DNA of 64,000 nt from Oceanispirochaeta sp. M1 (GCF_003346715.1 NZ_QQPQ01000014.1:1-64000); one strand, 5' to 3'. Counted from the first letter of the stretch, positions 44,027-53,145 are shown. Program-made: numbers and translations. The notes: a model not told the origin generated them from the sequence alone.

Positions 44027-44923
44027 TTAATCGAATCCTGGAGAAGAGAGATATTTCCTGACCCCAATCCAAAGCAGGCCTCGGGCACATTGTTCCAGAG
44101 GCTGAATTTCGATCCCTTTCATCCTTTGTTCCAATGCATTAAGGTCAAATCCTTCTTTGAGGATAAAACTGCTGTTTGACACAATGGCTTTTTCCGGACA
44201 GTTGTAGATACAGCGCATACATAGAATGCAGCTTCTGTTAAATACAGCCCTGGCATTCTCTATCTTAATATTTTCTCCTGGACAGTTCATGGCGCAGAGA
44301 CCACAGCCGCTGCATCCTTCGTCTGCTATCAATCTACTACCGGCATACCGGGCCCCCTTCTTTTCAGCAGCGGAAATCATCTTTTGTAAAAGTCCCAGTC
44401 TTGATTTTGAACGATGATAGTGTTCTTTCTGAATATCTCTGATCAGAACTTCAATTTTTTGTGGAAGAATATTGAGGAGCCGCATATTCATATGGTCACT
44501 CCCCGGGACTAAGAAGTTGCAGGGCATGATCAACATGGCCTCATGAAGTACCGCCCCGCCTTTATTTTCTATCTTCTTTATCAGAGGACTGCGGCAGCCT
44601 GTATTAGGCCACATCTCTCCTCCGCCTGATACTGAAACAACAACAATATTACAGTCCTTGAAGGAAGTTTTTTCTACCCATTCTTTCAGGACCGCAGGAG
44701 CCTCAAACGCATAGACCGGGAAGAGAATAATGATATTCTTTCCTGTGGGAACAGGCATTGCCGGAATATCCCTTTGTTTCCTTCCGGGAGCTATTCCCAG
44801 ACAGTCTACATCCATTCTGTTTTCTTTCATCTGTCTTAGAATCTCAAGTGCTGCTCTGCGTGTTCCGCCGGTGCCGCTGAAAAAAACAATTGTCCACTGA
44901 TTCTCTGAATTATCATTCCCCAT
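44027..44923 (-). CDS. EFR1-type flavodoxin-ferredoxin fusion
   Basis: A 298-residue protein. The flavodoxin-like N-terminus (FFSGTGGTRRAA; ILFPVYAFEAP) is followed at about residues 215-260 by two [4Fe-4S] motifs, CSGCGLCAMNCP and CILCMRCIYNCP. This is the EFR1 architecture, thought to move electrons between FMN and Fe-S clusters in anaerobes. It is divergent from the sensor nucleotidyltransferase at 44961 and 51 bp upstream of the racemase. Confidence 0.9.
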   Translation of the reverse strand: MGNDNSENQWTIVFFSGTGGTRRAALEILRQMKENRMDVDCLGIAPGRKQRDIPAMPVPTGKNIIILFPVYAFEAPAVLKEWVEKTSFKDCNIVVVSVSGGGEMWPNTGCRSPLIKKIENKGGAVLHEAMLIMPCNFLVPGSDHMNMRLLNILPQKIEVLIRDIQKEHYHRSKSRLGLLQKMISAAEKKGARYAGSRLIADEGCSGCGLCAMNCPGENIKIENARAVFNRSCILCMRCIYNCPEKAIVSNSSFILKEGFDLNALEQRMKGIEIQPLEQCARGLLWIGVRKYLSSPGFD

Positions 44924-44960
44924 AATTTAGATTCTACTATACACTGGATGGGAGGTCTAA

Positions 44961-47507
44961 TTGAAAATTACCGATCATGCAGCCCATACAGAAAAACTCT
45001 ACAATCTGAGAGCCGAAGATATCCATAAATGGATAGACGGTTATTTTGATAGAGAAGGCTTTGATGATTTTCTCAGGTCCGGAAATAGGGATGGCTACAA
45101 TCCCTATGAACACAGACAGTTCCGGCATTGCCGGGAAGCCCTCCCCGAATTGCTGCGGGAGTTTTCTCATCTCTACACTGTAGATCAGATTACTAAGGTC
45201 TTTGAATGTCATATTAAAGATGATTATGACAACTATATTCCCTCCCGTGAGGATTTTACCAGCGGTACATTTTCAGAGAAATATCATGAGTCGGAAGCTA
45301 AAGAAACAATCCTCACAGCCCGAGAGCTGAGCCGTTACTTCAAGGGACTCTACTACGGCAGAAACAGACAGGAGAAATCCGGGACTGGATTCCGTTTTCG
45401 AATAGTTCTGCCCGCGGTTGTATCACTCCTTCTTTTCATATTAACAGTTTTCCTGCTTATTCTTCCCCTGTTCCATGACAGTTTGATGAAAGAGAAAAAA
45501 CTGATGATCAGAGAGATCTCATCCGTAGCCGTCAGTGTGCTGGATTATTATATCTCCCTGGAGAAAAGCGGGGAGATGGATATGGAAACTGCCCAGCTGG
45601 CAGCCGCCGCTGAAATCAGGAAGCTGCGCTATGGAGCGGAACATGACAACTATTTCTGGATAAGCGATGAAACACCTGTGATGATTGTCCATCCATGGCG
45701 CTCTGACCTGGAGGGACAGAACCTCTCTGACTACAGGGATACAATGAATAAGAGCGGCAAGAAACTCTTTGTCCGCTCTGTGGCCCTTGTCAAGGACGAG
45801 GGGGGAGGATTTCTTGAATACCTCTGGCAGCTGGAGGAGGGGAGCCAGCAGGTTGTATCCAAACTCTCATTCGTTCAGGGAGTCCCTCATTGGAACTGGA
45901 TTATCGGTACGGGTATCTATGTTCATGATGTGGAGCTGGAGATAGCCCGACTTTCCCGCAAGCTCATTCTGGTCATAGCTGTGATCTCTGCTCTTATGGT
46001 TCTTATCGTCCTATACATGGTTATGCAGAGCCGCTCTATTGAGCAGAACAGAAAAGAGGCTGAATCAGGTCTTGTGGAAGCCAAAGAGCGTTACCGGGCT
46101 CTCGTGGAAGCCTCTAACGAGGGGTACATCCTGATACTCCATGGAGAGAAAGTGTTCACCAATCCCACCTTCCAGAGAATGACGGGCTATGGCGATAAAG
46201 ATCTGCAGGATAATGATTTTTTCATTGGACTCTTCCCCTCTTCCCCGGGAAATGAACAACTGCAGAATCATCTTGATAATCTTCTTCTGGAGAATCCTGA
46301 TAATGATGAATTTGAAGCCACCCTCCGCTGCCGGTCGGGCTCTCTTCTTGATGTCGTCATTCGGATCTCCCGCATCTTCTTAAGCGAAGAAAACGGCCAT
46401 ATTATCTCCTTCACAACTGTCAGCCGTGATCCCATTTCGCTGTTTACAGAATCCAGGCCCCTGGAAGATCCTGTCTTATTCCTTCAGGAAGTCCGCAGCA
46501 GTGAGAATCCAGCCACTGTCATCCGCATACTCAATCAGCTGCCTCAGATTATCCGCTCTCTTCTGGCCTCAAAAACCTCATCCTCCCATATCCGCCGCTT
46601 TATTACTGATCTTTATGACTGTTCAGTTTCCAGAATCATTGAACTCTCTATGGATGATTCTCCCCCTGTCCCCTTTGCATTTCTGTCTCTGGGAAGCAGC
46701 GGTCGTCAGGAGATGACTCTCTTCTCGGATCAGGACAATGCCCTTGTCTTCGATTCTAATTCCACAGGAGATCAGCTTGAAAAAGAGCGGCTCTATTTTC
46801 TTAAACTGGCAGACAGAATCTGCAGCCGCCTCAATCAGGCCGGCTTTCCCTACTGCCCCGGAGGCATCATGGCTGTTAACCCTGCCCATTGCCTCAGTCT
46901 CAAGGAGTGGAATGAGCGTTATAAAATCTGGTTTTCCCAGGCCGACAGTATCTCTCTGCTGGATCTCCATGTCTTCTTTGACATGTCCTGCGCCTGGGGA
47001 GAAGAACGCCTTGTAAACGAGCTAAAGGACAGCATCGAATCCTTTTCGGAGGGGCAGGAGGAATTTTTTGCCCACTTTGCCCGTAACTGCCTACAGTACA
47101 AATCACCTCTCAATACTCTGGGACAGCTCCGCAGCAGTGAAAGGGATGGAAGGGTGGTCATCAATATCAAGGATTGTCTTATCCCCCTCATCAACTTTGC
47201 CCGGCTTTATGCTTTGAAAAATGGAATTCGTGAAGTTTCGACAATCAGACGTCTGGCCATCCTCAATGAAAAAGGCATTCTTAATTCAAAGAGCCATGAA
47301 GAGATGATAGCAGCCTTTGAGCATCTGTGGCAGTTCCGATTTTCCAATCAGATTCTATCTCACGGTGAACTTCGCAAGGTAAACGATGACATGGCCTTAA
47401 AGAGTGTTTCTCCGGAAAATAGAAAGGCATTGCACAAAGCCCTTACGGTCATCAGTGCGGCCCAGTCCCGCCTCAGCTATGACTTTCTTGGAATGGATAT
47501 AAGGTAG
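44961..47507 (+). CDS. Membrane sensor nucleotidyltransferase: Cache-PAS-DUF294
   Basis: An 848-residue membrane protein. TTG 44961 is supported by GGGAGG at 44950-44955. Residues 1-140 form a cytoplasmic domain with HKWIDGYF, HRQFRHC and FECHIKDDY, reminiscent of DUF6915-type small proteins (from memory). A membrane helix at about 148-172 is followed by an extracytoplasmic single-Cache (sCache_2) sensor with NYFWISDETPVMIVHP and a second helix at about 333-355. A PAS domain follows (YRALVEASNEGYILIL, about 375-475), then a DUF294 nucleotidyltransferase with G578-SSGR-x-E584 and catalytic-type D590/D592 in FSDQDN, and a DUF294 C-terminal helical domain. DUF294 enzymes usually follow CBS or cyclic-nucleotide domains, so this fusion is unusual. 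The catalytic residues look intact. Confidence 0.85.
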   Translation: MKITDHAAHTEKLYNLRAEDIHKWIDGYFDREGFDDFLRSGNRDGYNPYEHRQFRHCREALPELLREFSHLYTVDQITKVFECHIKDDYDNYIPSREDFTSGTFSEKYHESEAKETILTARELSRYFKGLYYGRNRQEKSGTGFRFRIVLPAVVSLLLFILTVFLLILPLFHDSLMKEKKLMIREISSVAVSVLDYYISLEKSGEMDMETAQLAAAAEIRKLRYGAEHDNYFWISDETPVMIVHPWRSDLEGQNLSDYRDTMNKSGKKLFVRSVALVKDEGGGFLEYLWQLEEGSQQVVSKLSFVQGVPHWNWIIGTGIYVHDVELEIARLSRKLILVIAVISALMVLIVLYMVMQSRSIEQNRKEAESGLVEAKERYRALVEASNEGYILILHGEKVFTNPTFQRMTGYGDKDLQDNDFFIGLFPSSPGNEQLQNHLDNLLLENPDNDEFEATLRCRSGSLLDVVIRISRIFLSEENGHIISFTTVSRDPISLFTESRPLEDPVLFLQEVRSSENPATVIRILNQLPQIIRSLLASKTSSSHIRRFITDLYDCSVSRIIELSMDDSPPVPFAFLSLGSSGRQEMTLFSDQDNALVFDSNSTGDQLEKERLYFLKLADRICSRLNQAGFPYCPGGIMAVNPAHCLSLKEWNERYKIWFSQADSISLLDLHVFFDMSCAWGEERLVNELKDSIESFSEGQEEFFAHFARNCLQYKSPLNTLGQLRSSERDGRVVINIKDCLIPLINFARLYALKNGIREVSTIRRLAILNEKGILNSKSHEEMIAAFEHLWQFRFSNQILSHGELRKVNDDMALKSVSPENRKALHKALTVISAAQSRLSYDFLGMDIR

Positions 47508-47579
47508 TTCCCTCATTCAGCAAAACCCCGGACAAGGCGGGACCGTGCTGCTCCGACCGGATACTCGGCCCAAAAATGC
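47508..47579. other. GC-rich gap between convergent genes
   Basis: This 72-bp gap contains CCCCGGACAAGGCGGG and CCGACCGG but no clear stem followed by a T-tract. I see no gene or convincing terminator. Confidence 0.3.
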
Positions 47580-48356
47580 TCATGATTGCATTCTGTATTG
47601 TCCGATATGCTCAATTCTTGATAATAGATTATTGTAATGGCTGCCCTTCCAATAGAGCTTATTACAGGTAGTGCAGTAATTATATTCTTTACACCATTCC
47701 TTCACCCCGGGAGGGATTCGGGATTCCAATTGCTTATATTCCAGGCTGTCTGTGGGAAGCTTCTCAATAGTACCGTTGCAGGAGATACATCTGGAAAAAG
47801 GCTGTATCTCATCCCATAAATCCAGACGTACCAGTACTTCCAGAAGCTGAAGAACGGGTTGATCACTTCGAATAATCATCCCCCACTGTACTATTTTTCT
47901 CATAAAGAGCTGCCTGTCACGGCTTAAGAGTATTCTATGTTCATTGGATGATATTTCAGCCAGCTCAGGATCATCTCTCCGGGTAGAGTAATCTGTATCA
48001 AAACCCAGTAAGCGGAGATCCCTGGCCAGTTTTCCCAGATGGACATCCAGAACAAAGCGATTATTTCTCAGAGAATAATCTCTCAGGAGGGATGTATGAC
48101 TGATATTGAATCTTTCAAACATAGGATAAACACTGATCCTGTCTCTATCCTTCACATCATAGTCAAAGGAGACGGGTTCACTGTTGACTAGAATCATATC
48201 CACTTCCACATGGGGGACACCAAAGCTTTCGATCAGATCTTTAATGGATCTCTTTCCTTTGAAAGAGAATAGGAGATCCTCTTTCAGGGGGATCTTTTTT
48301 AGAAAATAATTCAGCTCTTCATAAAAGCGGATTGTGATTGTTTTCTTCTCTGCCAT
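47580..48356 (-). CDS. Mut7-C RNAse-domain protein with ubiquitin-like N-terminus
   Basis: About 258 residues from the ATG at 48356 (an upstream ATG at 48437 would add 27). The N-terminal 85 residues are a beta-grasp ubiquitin-like domain (VNSEPVSFDYDVKDRDRISVYP). The C-terminal Mut7-C domain has FVLDVHLGKLARDLRLLGFDT, DRQLF and a zinc-ribbon pair, CISC and CTTC. This PIN-like domain is thought to be an RNase. The biological target is unknown. It is divergent from the isoaspartyl methyltransferase gene. Confidence 0.85.
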   Translation of the reverse strand: MAEKKTITIRFYEELNYFLKKIPLKEDLLFSFKGKRSIKDLIESFGVPHVEVDMILVNSEPVSFDYDVKDRDRISVYPMFERFNISHTSLLRDYSLRNNRFVLDVHLGKLARDLRLLGFDTDYSTRRDDPELAEISSNEHRILLSRDRQLFMRKIVQWGMIIRSDQPVLQLLEVLVRLDLWDEIQPFSRCISCNGTIEKLPTDSLEYKQLESRIPPGVKEWCKEYNYCTTCNKLYWKGSHYNNLLSRIEHIGQYRMQS

Positions 48357-48487
48357 CTCACTGATAAATAATAAGGAAAGAATAACTCTGTTGCCAGGAA
48401 GCAAATAAAAATTCTGTAAAACAGATTGACCAGGCATTGCTCCAGAACTAAATCTTAATTAAAGTAATATCAGGAGGTGTAATCTGC

Positions 48488-49099
48488 ATGACCTCTTTAG
48501 ACCGTCTTCTCAACCATCTGAAGATTCAGGGTGTGCTCAATAATCCCTCAATAGAAAATGCCTTCTCAGTGGTGGACAGGGCCGATTTTGTCCTGCCGGA
48601 TCAAGCCGGCAGTGCCTATGAGGACAACCCTCTACCCATAGGATTTTCTCAGACTATCAGTCAGCCCTACACCGTAGCCATAATGCTCGATCTCCTGGAC
48701 CTTCAACCCGGTCAATCTGTTCTGGATATCGGATCGGGCTCCGGATGGACTACGGCACTGCTTGCCAAGCTGACTGGATCTGAGGGAAGGGTTCTGGGGT
48801 TGGAACGTCATCCGGAACTGGTTGATTTCGGCAGCAGAAATCTCAAGGGCTACTCCTTTCCCTGGGCTCATATTAGATGTGCATCTATGGCTTTAGGTGA
48901 TCCATACCGGACATATGACCGGATACTGGTATCTGCTTCGGCCACCCATTTTCCAGTAGAATTGGTGGAGCAGATGAATCCCCTGGGAATCCTTGTTCTC
49001 CCCATTGGGCATTCCATATGGAAAATTACACGTTGTGATGAGGGGCTTGTGAAAGAAGAACTGTATGGTTTTTCATTTGTTCCCCTTATTAGTGATTAA
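48488..49099 (+). CDS. pcm: Protein-L-isoaspartate O-methyltransferase
   Basis: A 203-residue methyltransferase repairing damaged aspartyl residues. Typical features are VDRADFVLPD, AYEDNPLPIGFSQTISQPYTVA and the SAM motif VLDIGSGSGWTTALLA. AGGAGGTG precedes the ATG by about 8 nt. It stands alone, divergent from the Mut7-C gene. Confidence 0.92.
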   Translation: MTSLDRLLNHLKIQGVLNNPSIENAFSVVDRADFVLPDQAGSAYEDNPLPIGFSQTISQPYTVAIMLDLLDLQPGQSVLDIGSGSGWTTALLAKLTGSEGRVLGLERHPELVDFGSRNLKGYSFPWAHIRCASMALGDPYRTYDRILVSASATHFPVELVEQMNPLGILVLPIGHSIWKITRCDEGLVKEELYGFSFVPLISD

Positions 49100-49180
49100 A
49101 AATGCTTCTTAAAAAATACCGGCCTATTTAAAAAATGATCCACAGAGAAAGATACACAACTGTATCAGACCCTGTTTATA

Positions 49181-50035
49181 TCAGTTATCTTTTCTACCGT
49201 CGGGATATTGGGTCCCTTTTACGGCTCCCGGCTCTCCTGTAATAAAATCGCTCTTTATATAGCTGAGTACTTCATCCGTTGACAGCACTTTTGCCATGGT
49301 ACTGCCTACTATCTTAAGGGCAATCTCATGATTTGATGTTGCCGTTGCTACAGAATCTTCAACAACTACTACATCATAACCTCGTGAATTACCTGCATAA
49401 GCTGTGCTGAGTATACACTCATCTGTCCAGAGACCGACTAGAACTATCGTATCTACACCGGCCTGTTTCAGTTTTTCATCTAGATAGGAATTGCCGTTCT
49501 CATCAAAAGTCCAAAACATATCCAAATGCTTTCCGTGGTAGAACCATCCGTCGGAAACCTCTTTTTCTGTCGGGGCTATTTCTGATAGAGGTTTCATTCC
49601 GGGGGCCCCGTTGAAAATATATACAGCGTTCTCCGGATCTTCAGGACGAAAACCCTTAGAACCATACCATCGATCCATTGAATTTCTGATCCCGTCATCA
49701 AATGTGCGTGTCCAGGCACTCCACATTATACGGACTCCGTCACTTTTCGATTGAGCTTCTCTAAAAGCATCCACCAGTTTCTTGAGATTTGGAAGAATCT
49801 CACCAGCGTAAGGCCTGTACTCTTCCTGACAATCATCTAGTAGCAGTGCAATTCTCCTGGGCCTGTCTTTCAGGTTCCAGGAAGCCCAAAAGCTAAGGGG
49901 CTGATCATTCGGTCCCCCGGGTGTCGAGCTGTAATTTTCCATCCCTTGAACTGCCTGATCCATGTCACGATTCTTACATGGTTTCTGAAGAGCTTCTTCC
50001 AGAGTTTTTATATTTTTATCCCTGTCATACATCAT
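49181..50035 (-). CDS. Isochorismatase-like cysteine hydrolase
   Basis: A 284-residue hydrolase. The catalytic triad of the family is visible: aspartate in ALLLDDCQ (about residue 66), lysine in YHGKHLDMFW and cysteine in LWTDECILSTA (about 217). The N-terminal 60 residues are an extra segment beyond the usual 180-200-residue fold. Such enzymes hydrolyse amides or vinyl ethers (nicotinamidase, isochorismatase). AAGGA precedes the start. The substrate is unknown. Confidence 0.88.
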   Translation of the reverse strand: MMYDRDKNIKTLEEALQKPCKNRDMDQAVQGMENYSSTPGGPNDQPLSFWASWNLKDRPRRIALLLDDCQEEYRPYAGEILPNLKKLVDAFREAQSKSDGVRIMWSAWTRTFDDGIRNSMDRWYGSKGFRPEDPENAVYIFNGAPGMKPLSEIAPTEKEVSDGWFYHGKHLDMFWTFDENGNSYLDEKLKQAGVDTIVLVGLWTDECILSTAYAGNSRGYDVVVVEDSVATATSNHEIALKIVGSTMAKVLSTDEVLSYIKSDFITGEPGAVKGTQYPDGRKDN

Positions 50036-50124
50036 TGAGTCCTTCCTCTATTATGAAGTTTAAAAAGATAGTTATTCCATTGCCCGTTGACAATCATGAA
50101 TAACTCGAATTTCGGCCTAAATAC

Positions 50125-50556
50125 TTAATTGAACAATTCTTTTTCCAGAATATCGATGCTTTCAATGCATCTCTTTATTCTTTCGGGACACCAGTCTTTG
50201 TTCATATCAAAAAAGCGCTTTTTCATATCTTCCATGAAGCCTTCTACTTTCCGGGTCCCTTTTTTTGTGAGAGATAATTCAGTTTTTCTTTTATCATCGG
50301 GGGAGCTTTCTTTTTGGATAAAACCAAGGCTTGTCAGCTTTTTAACTTCTCTACTGCTGTTGGGAAGGTTGATATTCATACAGTGACTGAGGGCACTGAG
50401 GTTTTTAGGACCTGAATAATAAAGAATCTGCAGCAGATCAAACTGAAGTGAAGTTACTTCAGCATCGCCGCCCTGTCCCTTTAAGGAGGCCTCCAGGTCA
50501 TGAATCTTTGAAATGAGATTTGCTGTCCTGTTGAATAAGTCATCTTTAGTCATCAT
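50125..50556 (-). CDS. MarR-family transcriptional regulator
   Basis: A 143-residue winged-helix repressor with LSALSHCMNINLPNSSREVKKLTSLGFIQKE and the wing DDKRKTELSLTKKG. It is divergent from a quinone-reductase-like gene, with three TTATCA-based palindromes between them, so it probably represses both. No Shine-Dalgarno is clear. Confidence 0.92.
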   Translation of the reverse strand: MMTKDDLFNRTANLISKIHDLEASLKGQGGDAEVTSLQFDLLQILYYSGPKNLSALSHCMNINLPNSSREVKKLTSLGFIQKESSPDDKRKTELSLTKKGTRKVEGFMEDMKKRFFDMNKDWCPERIKRCIESIDILEKELFN

Positions 50557-50589
50557 TTACTATTATTACATGAAACTTATCAAAAAACA

Positions 50590-50655
50590 ATTATCATGAG
50601 ATAATTATCAATTGACAAGTAAGTGATTTGTTATTATATTATTATCAAATGATAA
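50590..50655. promoter_or_regulatory. MarR operators and promoter of the quinone reductase gene
   Basis: ATTATC-ATGA-GATAAT (50590-50605), TTATCA-AT-TGACAA (50605-50618, one mismatch) and TTATCA-AA-TGATAA (50642-50655) are palindromes in a 120-bp divergent gap. TTGACA (50612-50617) and TATATT (50635-50640) with 17-bp spacing form a plus-strand promoter. Site 2 overlaps the -35 box and site 3 lies at the transcription start. Confidence 0.8.
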
Positions 50656-50678
50656 GTAAAATTGTTGGAGGGAATTGA

Positions 50679-51269
50679 ATGAATGTTCTGGTCATATATA
50701 CACATCCCCATAGAAAGAGTCTCAATGGAGCTTTTCTTGAGAGAACGCTTCAGGGATTAGACCGAAATGAAAAGGTCAATGATGTGGAGGTTCTAGATTT
50801 ATATAAAGAGCAATTTGATCCTCTTCTTAAATTCAATGAAGAAATGAAAAGAAGGGATATGTACAAAGACCCTTCAATGGATAAATACAGAGCACAGATT
50901 GATAAAGCCGATGTCATTGTATTTATATATCCTATCTGGTGGGGAAGACCTCCTGCCATGCTCTTAGGATATATAGACAAACTTTTTGCTTCGGGATTTG
51001 CCTATAAACAGGAACCTGGAAAGATGTTACCCGAAGGTTTATTAAGCGGGAAGAAAACTATATGCATCTCAACAATGAAGGGCCCTACTGCCTATCCCAG
51101 GTTCTTCCTTGCAAATGCTCATAAAGTACTTATGAAAAAAGCTCTTTTTAATTTTGTCGGTATAAAGAATGTGAAATTTTTTGAGTTTGGTTCTATGGAG
51201 AAAAAAGAAGGAAATCAGATAAAACATCTTGATAAGATAGAAAAATACATGTCCTCTATGGCTTCATAA
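50679..51269 (+). CDS. Flavodoxin-like NAD(P)H:quinone reductase (KefF/MdaB type)
   Basis: A 196-residue flavoprotein with VIYTHPHRKSLNGAFLE at the N-terminus and FIYPIWWGRPPAMLLGYIDKLFASGFAYK, characteristic of the NQO/KefF/MdaB group. It likely reduces quinones or electrophiles by two electrons. It is the probable target of the MarR repressor encoded divergently. Confidence 0.9.
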   Translation: MNVLVIYTHPHRKSLNGAFLERTLQGLDRNEKVNDVEVLDLYKEQFDPLLKFNEEMKRRDMYKDPSMDKYRAQIDKADVIVFIYPIWWGRPPAMLLGYIDKLFASGFAYKQEPGKMLPEGLLSGKKTICISTMKGPTAYPRFFLANAHKVLMKKALFNFVGIKNVKFFEFGSMEKKEGNQIKHLDKIEKYMSSMAS

Positions 51270-51272
51270 TTT

Positions 51273-51307
51273 AACAGCCTCGTGATCGTTCAAAATCCGA
51301 GGCTGTT
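51273..51307. terminator. Bidirectional terminator
   Basis: AACAGCCTCG (51273-51282) pairs perfectly with CGAGGCTGTT (51298-51307), with TTTAT on the plus side and AAATTAT (ATAATTT) on the minus side. It lies between the quinone reductase gene and a convergent small gene. Confidence 0.8.
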
Positions 51308-51309
51308 TA

Positions 51310-51774
51310 TCATTTGTCTATTTTAATCCATTCAAAGGATAGATGGCTGTTGTCATAATTAAATTCCAGTACTTTGATTCTTCCATAATGAGAGGCATCT
51401 GCAGTCATTATCTGGTAGGTATGGCCGGGGATTATTTCATCAGGAATCAGGTAGGGACTGTAATCGGCTTCTAAAATCTCAGCACTCTCATCCAGCTCAA
51501 TCTCACCGAGATCCAGGATCATGGCATTACCTTTAAACCAGTCACCCAGTGCAGCATTGTTCATTCCTAGACCATTGGGGATGTCAAAGATAAAGTCAAT
51601 TTCCATGGGAAGGCTCTCGTCATCTGCATTTGCAGAAACAAGTTCTCCTAAGCTGAAACTGAATCCCATCATTGAAGCATCAAAGTCATCCATTGTCATT
51701 ATCTGTGCCGATTCTTCTGCTATCAGGGGAGAGCTCAGTATCAGGAGAACAAAAAGCATATTCAAGTATTTCAT
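51310..51774 (-). CDS. Secreted protein of unknown function
   Basis: About 154 residues from ATG 51774, which has AAGGAC 6 nt upstream (an ATG at 51801 is possible). An N-terminal signal peptide (YLNMLFVLLILSSPLIAEE) is clear. The mature part is acidic, with no domain I recognise. It may be surface-exposed or periplasmic. Confidence 0.6.
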   Translation of the reverse strand: MKYLNMLFVLLILSSPLIAEESAQIMTMDDFDASMMGFSFSLGELVSANADDESLPMEIDFIFDIPNGLGMNNAALGDWFKGNAMILDLGEIELDESAEILEADYSPYLIPDEIIPGHTYQIMTADASHYGRIKVLEFNYDNSHLSFEWIKIDK

Positions 51775-51856
51775 ATATGTCCTTTTTTGTGAAATATTCA
51801 CAAAGCATAAGAGACTGTTTATTAATAAACAAGTTTTTTATAACTTTGATTTCAAC

Positions 51857-52327
51857 TTAAGACTTCTCTCTTATTTGAAGAAGGGACACAGGGCCTTCCG
51901 GGAAGAGTCCAGATGACTGCAGGAGCATTGTGGTTACCATATTCAGCTCCCCCGGTTCTTTGAGTCCCAGAGCCAGAAGATTCTCTGCAAATGCTAAATA
52001 AATTTTGCGGTAGGCATCAATTGAAAAAGAAGAGAGTTCCTTCTCTTTGGGGATAAAGAGGATACTGAATACTCCATCGGGGTTCAGACTTCCTGTCAGA
52101 AAGAATTCCGGATTACCATGCAGCTCTATATTGTAGTGGTAATTTCTATCTCCCTGGTTGAATTCCGGCAGTATTCCCAGATAGAGGGTCGTTTCATCTG
52201 AGGCGGCCTTGAACAGATAGCCGCCTTTTTCGGTACGTATCTTCTTGTTGTTCAATCCTTTGATCATGGATTTTGTAAGGGATCGCCCCGCCTTCTGACC
52301 ATTTAGATTGATCTCTAAAAGTTTCAT
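51857..52327 (-). CDS. Hypothetical protein
   Basis: A 156-residue soluble protein, no signal or membrane segment. It contains GGYLFKAASDETTLYLGILPEF and a methionine/leucine-rich C-terminus. I do not recognise the family. Codon use resembles its neighbours and it lies 43 bp from the MotA-like gene, so it could belong to the ECF sigma operon as the last member. Confidence 0.55.
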   Translation of the reverse strand: MKLLEINLNGQKAGRSLTKSMIKGLNNKKIRTEKGGYLFKAASDETTLYLGILPEFNQGDRNYHYNIELHGNPEFFLTGSLNPDGVFSILFIPKEKELSSFSIDAYRKIYLAFAENLLALGLKEPGELNMVTTMLLQSSGLFPEGPVSLLQIREKS

Positions 52328-52370
52328 ACCAAAAGTATAAGACTTTTTTCAGAAGGCAGGGGTAATCGGT

Positions 52371-52823
52371 TTATTCTTCCTTTCGAATCCTGGCATCAAG
52401 ACTGAGTTTGAAGGGGATAAATACCATCAGACAGAGTATTGTTGCATAGAGCAATGTGACAAGTGAAACGGCCAGATTTGGACCTATGGATGCTCTATCT
52501 TCGAGGCTCGCAAGGACCGCCATCAGTCCTATCAGAAATCCCAGGATTCCTACTCCCATGGTATAGAGGGTGAAGCTGTGGAAATAGAGGCTGGCAGCTT
52601 TCATCAGTGATATCTCTGCCTCCGGATCAAAGACCGATTTGTAGTATCCCATACAGCGTTTGTACCTTGTTGTGAATACACTGAGAATCAACAGGAACAG
52701 TGCAATAATCAGAATACTGGGAAGATTAATAAAGAGAAATATTGAGGAACCTGAAAAAAGAACGACAAGGGTCAGTATCCCTGCAAAGAAAAGAAGATAA
52801 AAAGCATAAAGTACCTTGTTCAT
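52371..52823 (-). CDS. Short MotA/ExbB-like membrane protein
   Basis: About 150 residues with four membrane helices. The first part (LVVLFSGSSIFLFINLPSILI) resembles the start of MotA, and the last (LGFLIGLMAVLASLEDRASIGPNLAVSLVTLLYATILCLMVFIPF) matches the pore-lining helices 3-4 of MotA, TolQ and ExbB. The large cytosolic domain of MotA is missing; MotA is about 250-295 residues. ATG 52823 is preferred over an ATG at 52847. It is the third gene after an ECF sigma gene and a one-helix protein. A proton channel role is possible but no MotB/ExbD partner is seen. Confidence 0.6.
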   Translation of the reverse strand: MNKVLYAFYLLFFAGILTLVVLFSGSSIFLFINLPSILIIALFLLILSVFTTRYKRCMGYYKSVFDPEAEISLMKAASLYFHSFTLYTMGVGILGFLIGLMAVLASLEDRASIGPNLAVSLVTLLYATILCLMVFIPFKLSLDARIRKEE

Positions 52824-52854
52824 AATTTTACTCCTATGGTCTCCCAAAGCCTGT

Positions 52855-53145
52855 TTAAAGCTTCGGGGATAAAATTTCCCTGATAAGAGGGATGGATTGC
52901 TGAATTCGGGGGATATCCAGGTTTATATTACTGAAGCGCGGGTCTCCCCATGTCTGTCCCAGGAGAGTCGTCATCAAAATTATCAGAACAACACCCACAC
53001 AGCGCAGTAGTGATTCAGATGGTGTATGAGTCTTCTTGAAACTTGTCTCAGAAACTATCGGGTACTCCTCTTCAAAAGGGAATGACTTGGAACGGGGGAG
53101 CGCATCGGGCCATGAATCTTTAATCGTTAATTTAAATTTTTTCAT
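52855..53145 (-). CDS. Small single-helix membrane protein, probable anti-sigma-type partner
   Basis: A 96-residue protein with a basic/acidic cytosolic N-terminus (about 47 residues), one membrane helix (residues 49-65) and a short outside tail. Topology and its 4-bp overlap with the ECF sigma gene match a minimal anti-sigma factor, but no zinc anti-sigma cysteine/histidine motif is present. Role assigned by context only. Confidence 0.6.
   Translation of the reverse strand: MKKFKLTIKDSWPDALPRSKSFPFEEEYPIVSETSFKKTHTPSESLLRCVGVVLIILMTTLLGQTWGDPRFSNINLDIPRIQQSIPLIREILSPKL

Noticed and set aside
47508-47579. tRNA or small RNA in the GC-rich gap
   Set aside because: No cloverleaf, T-loop word or clear terminator could be built.
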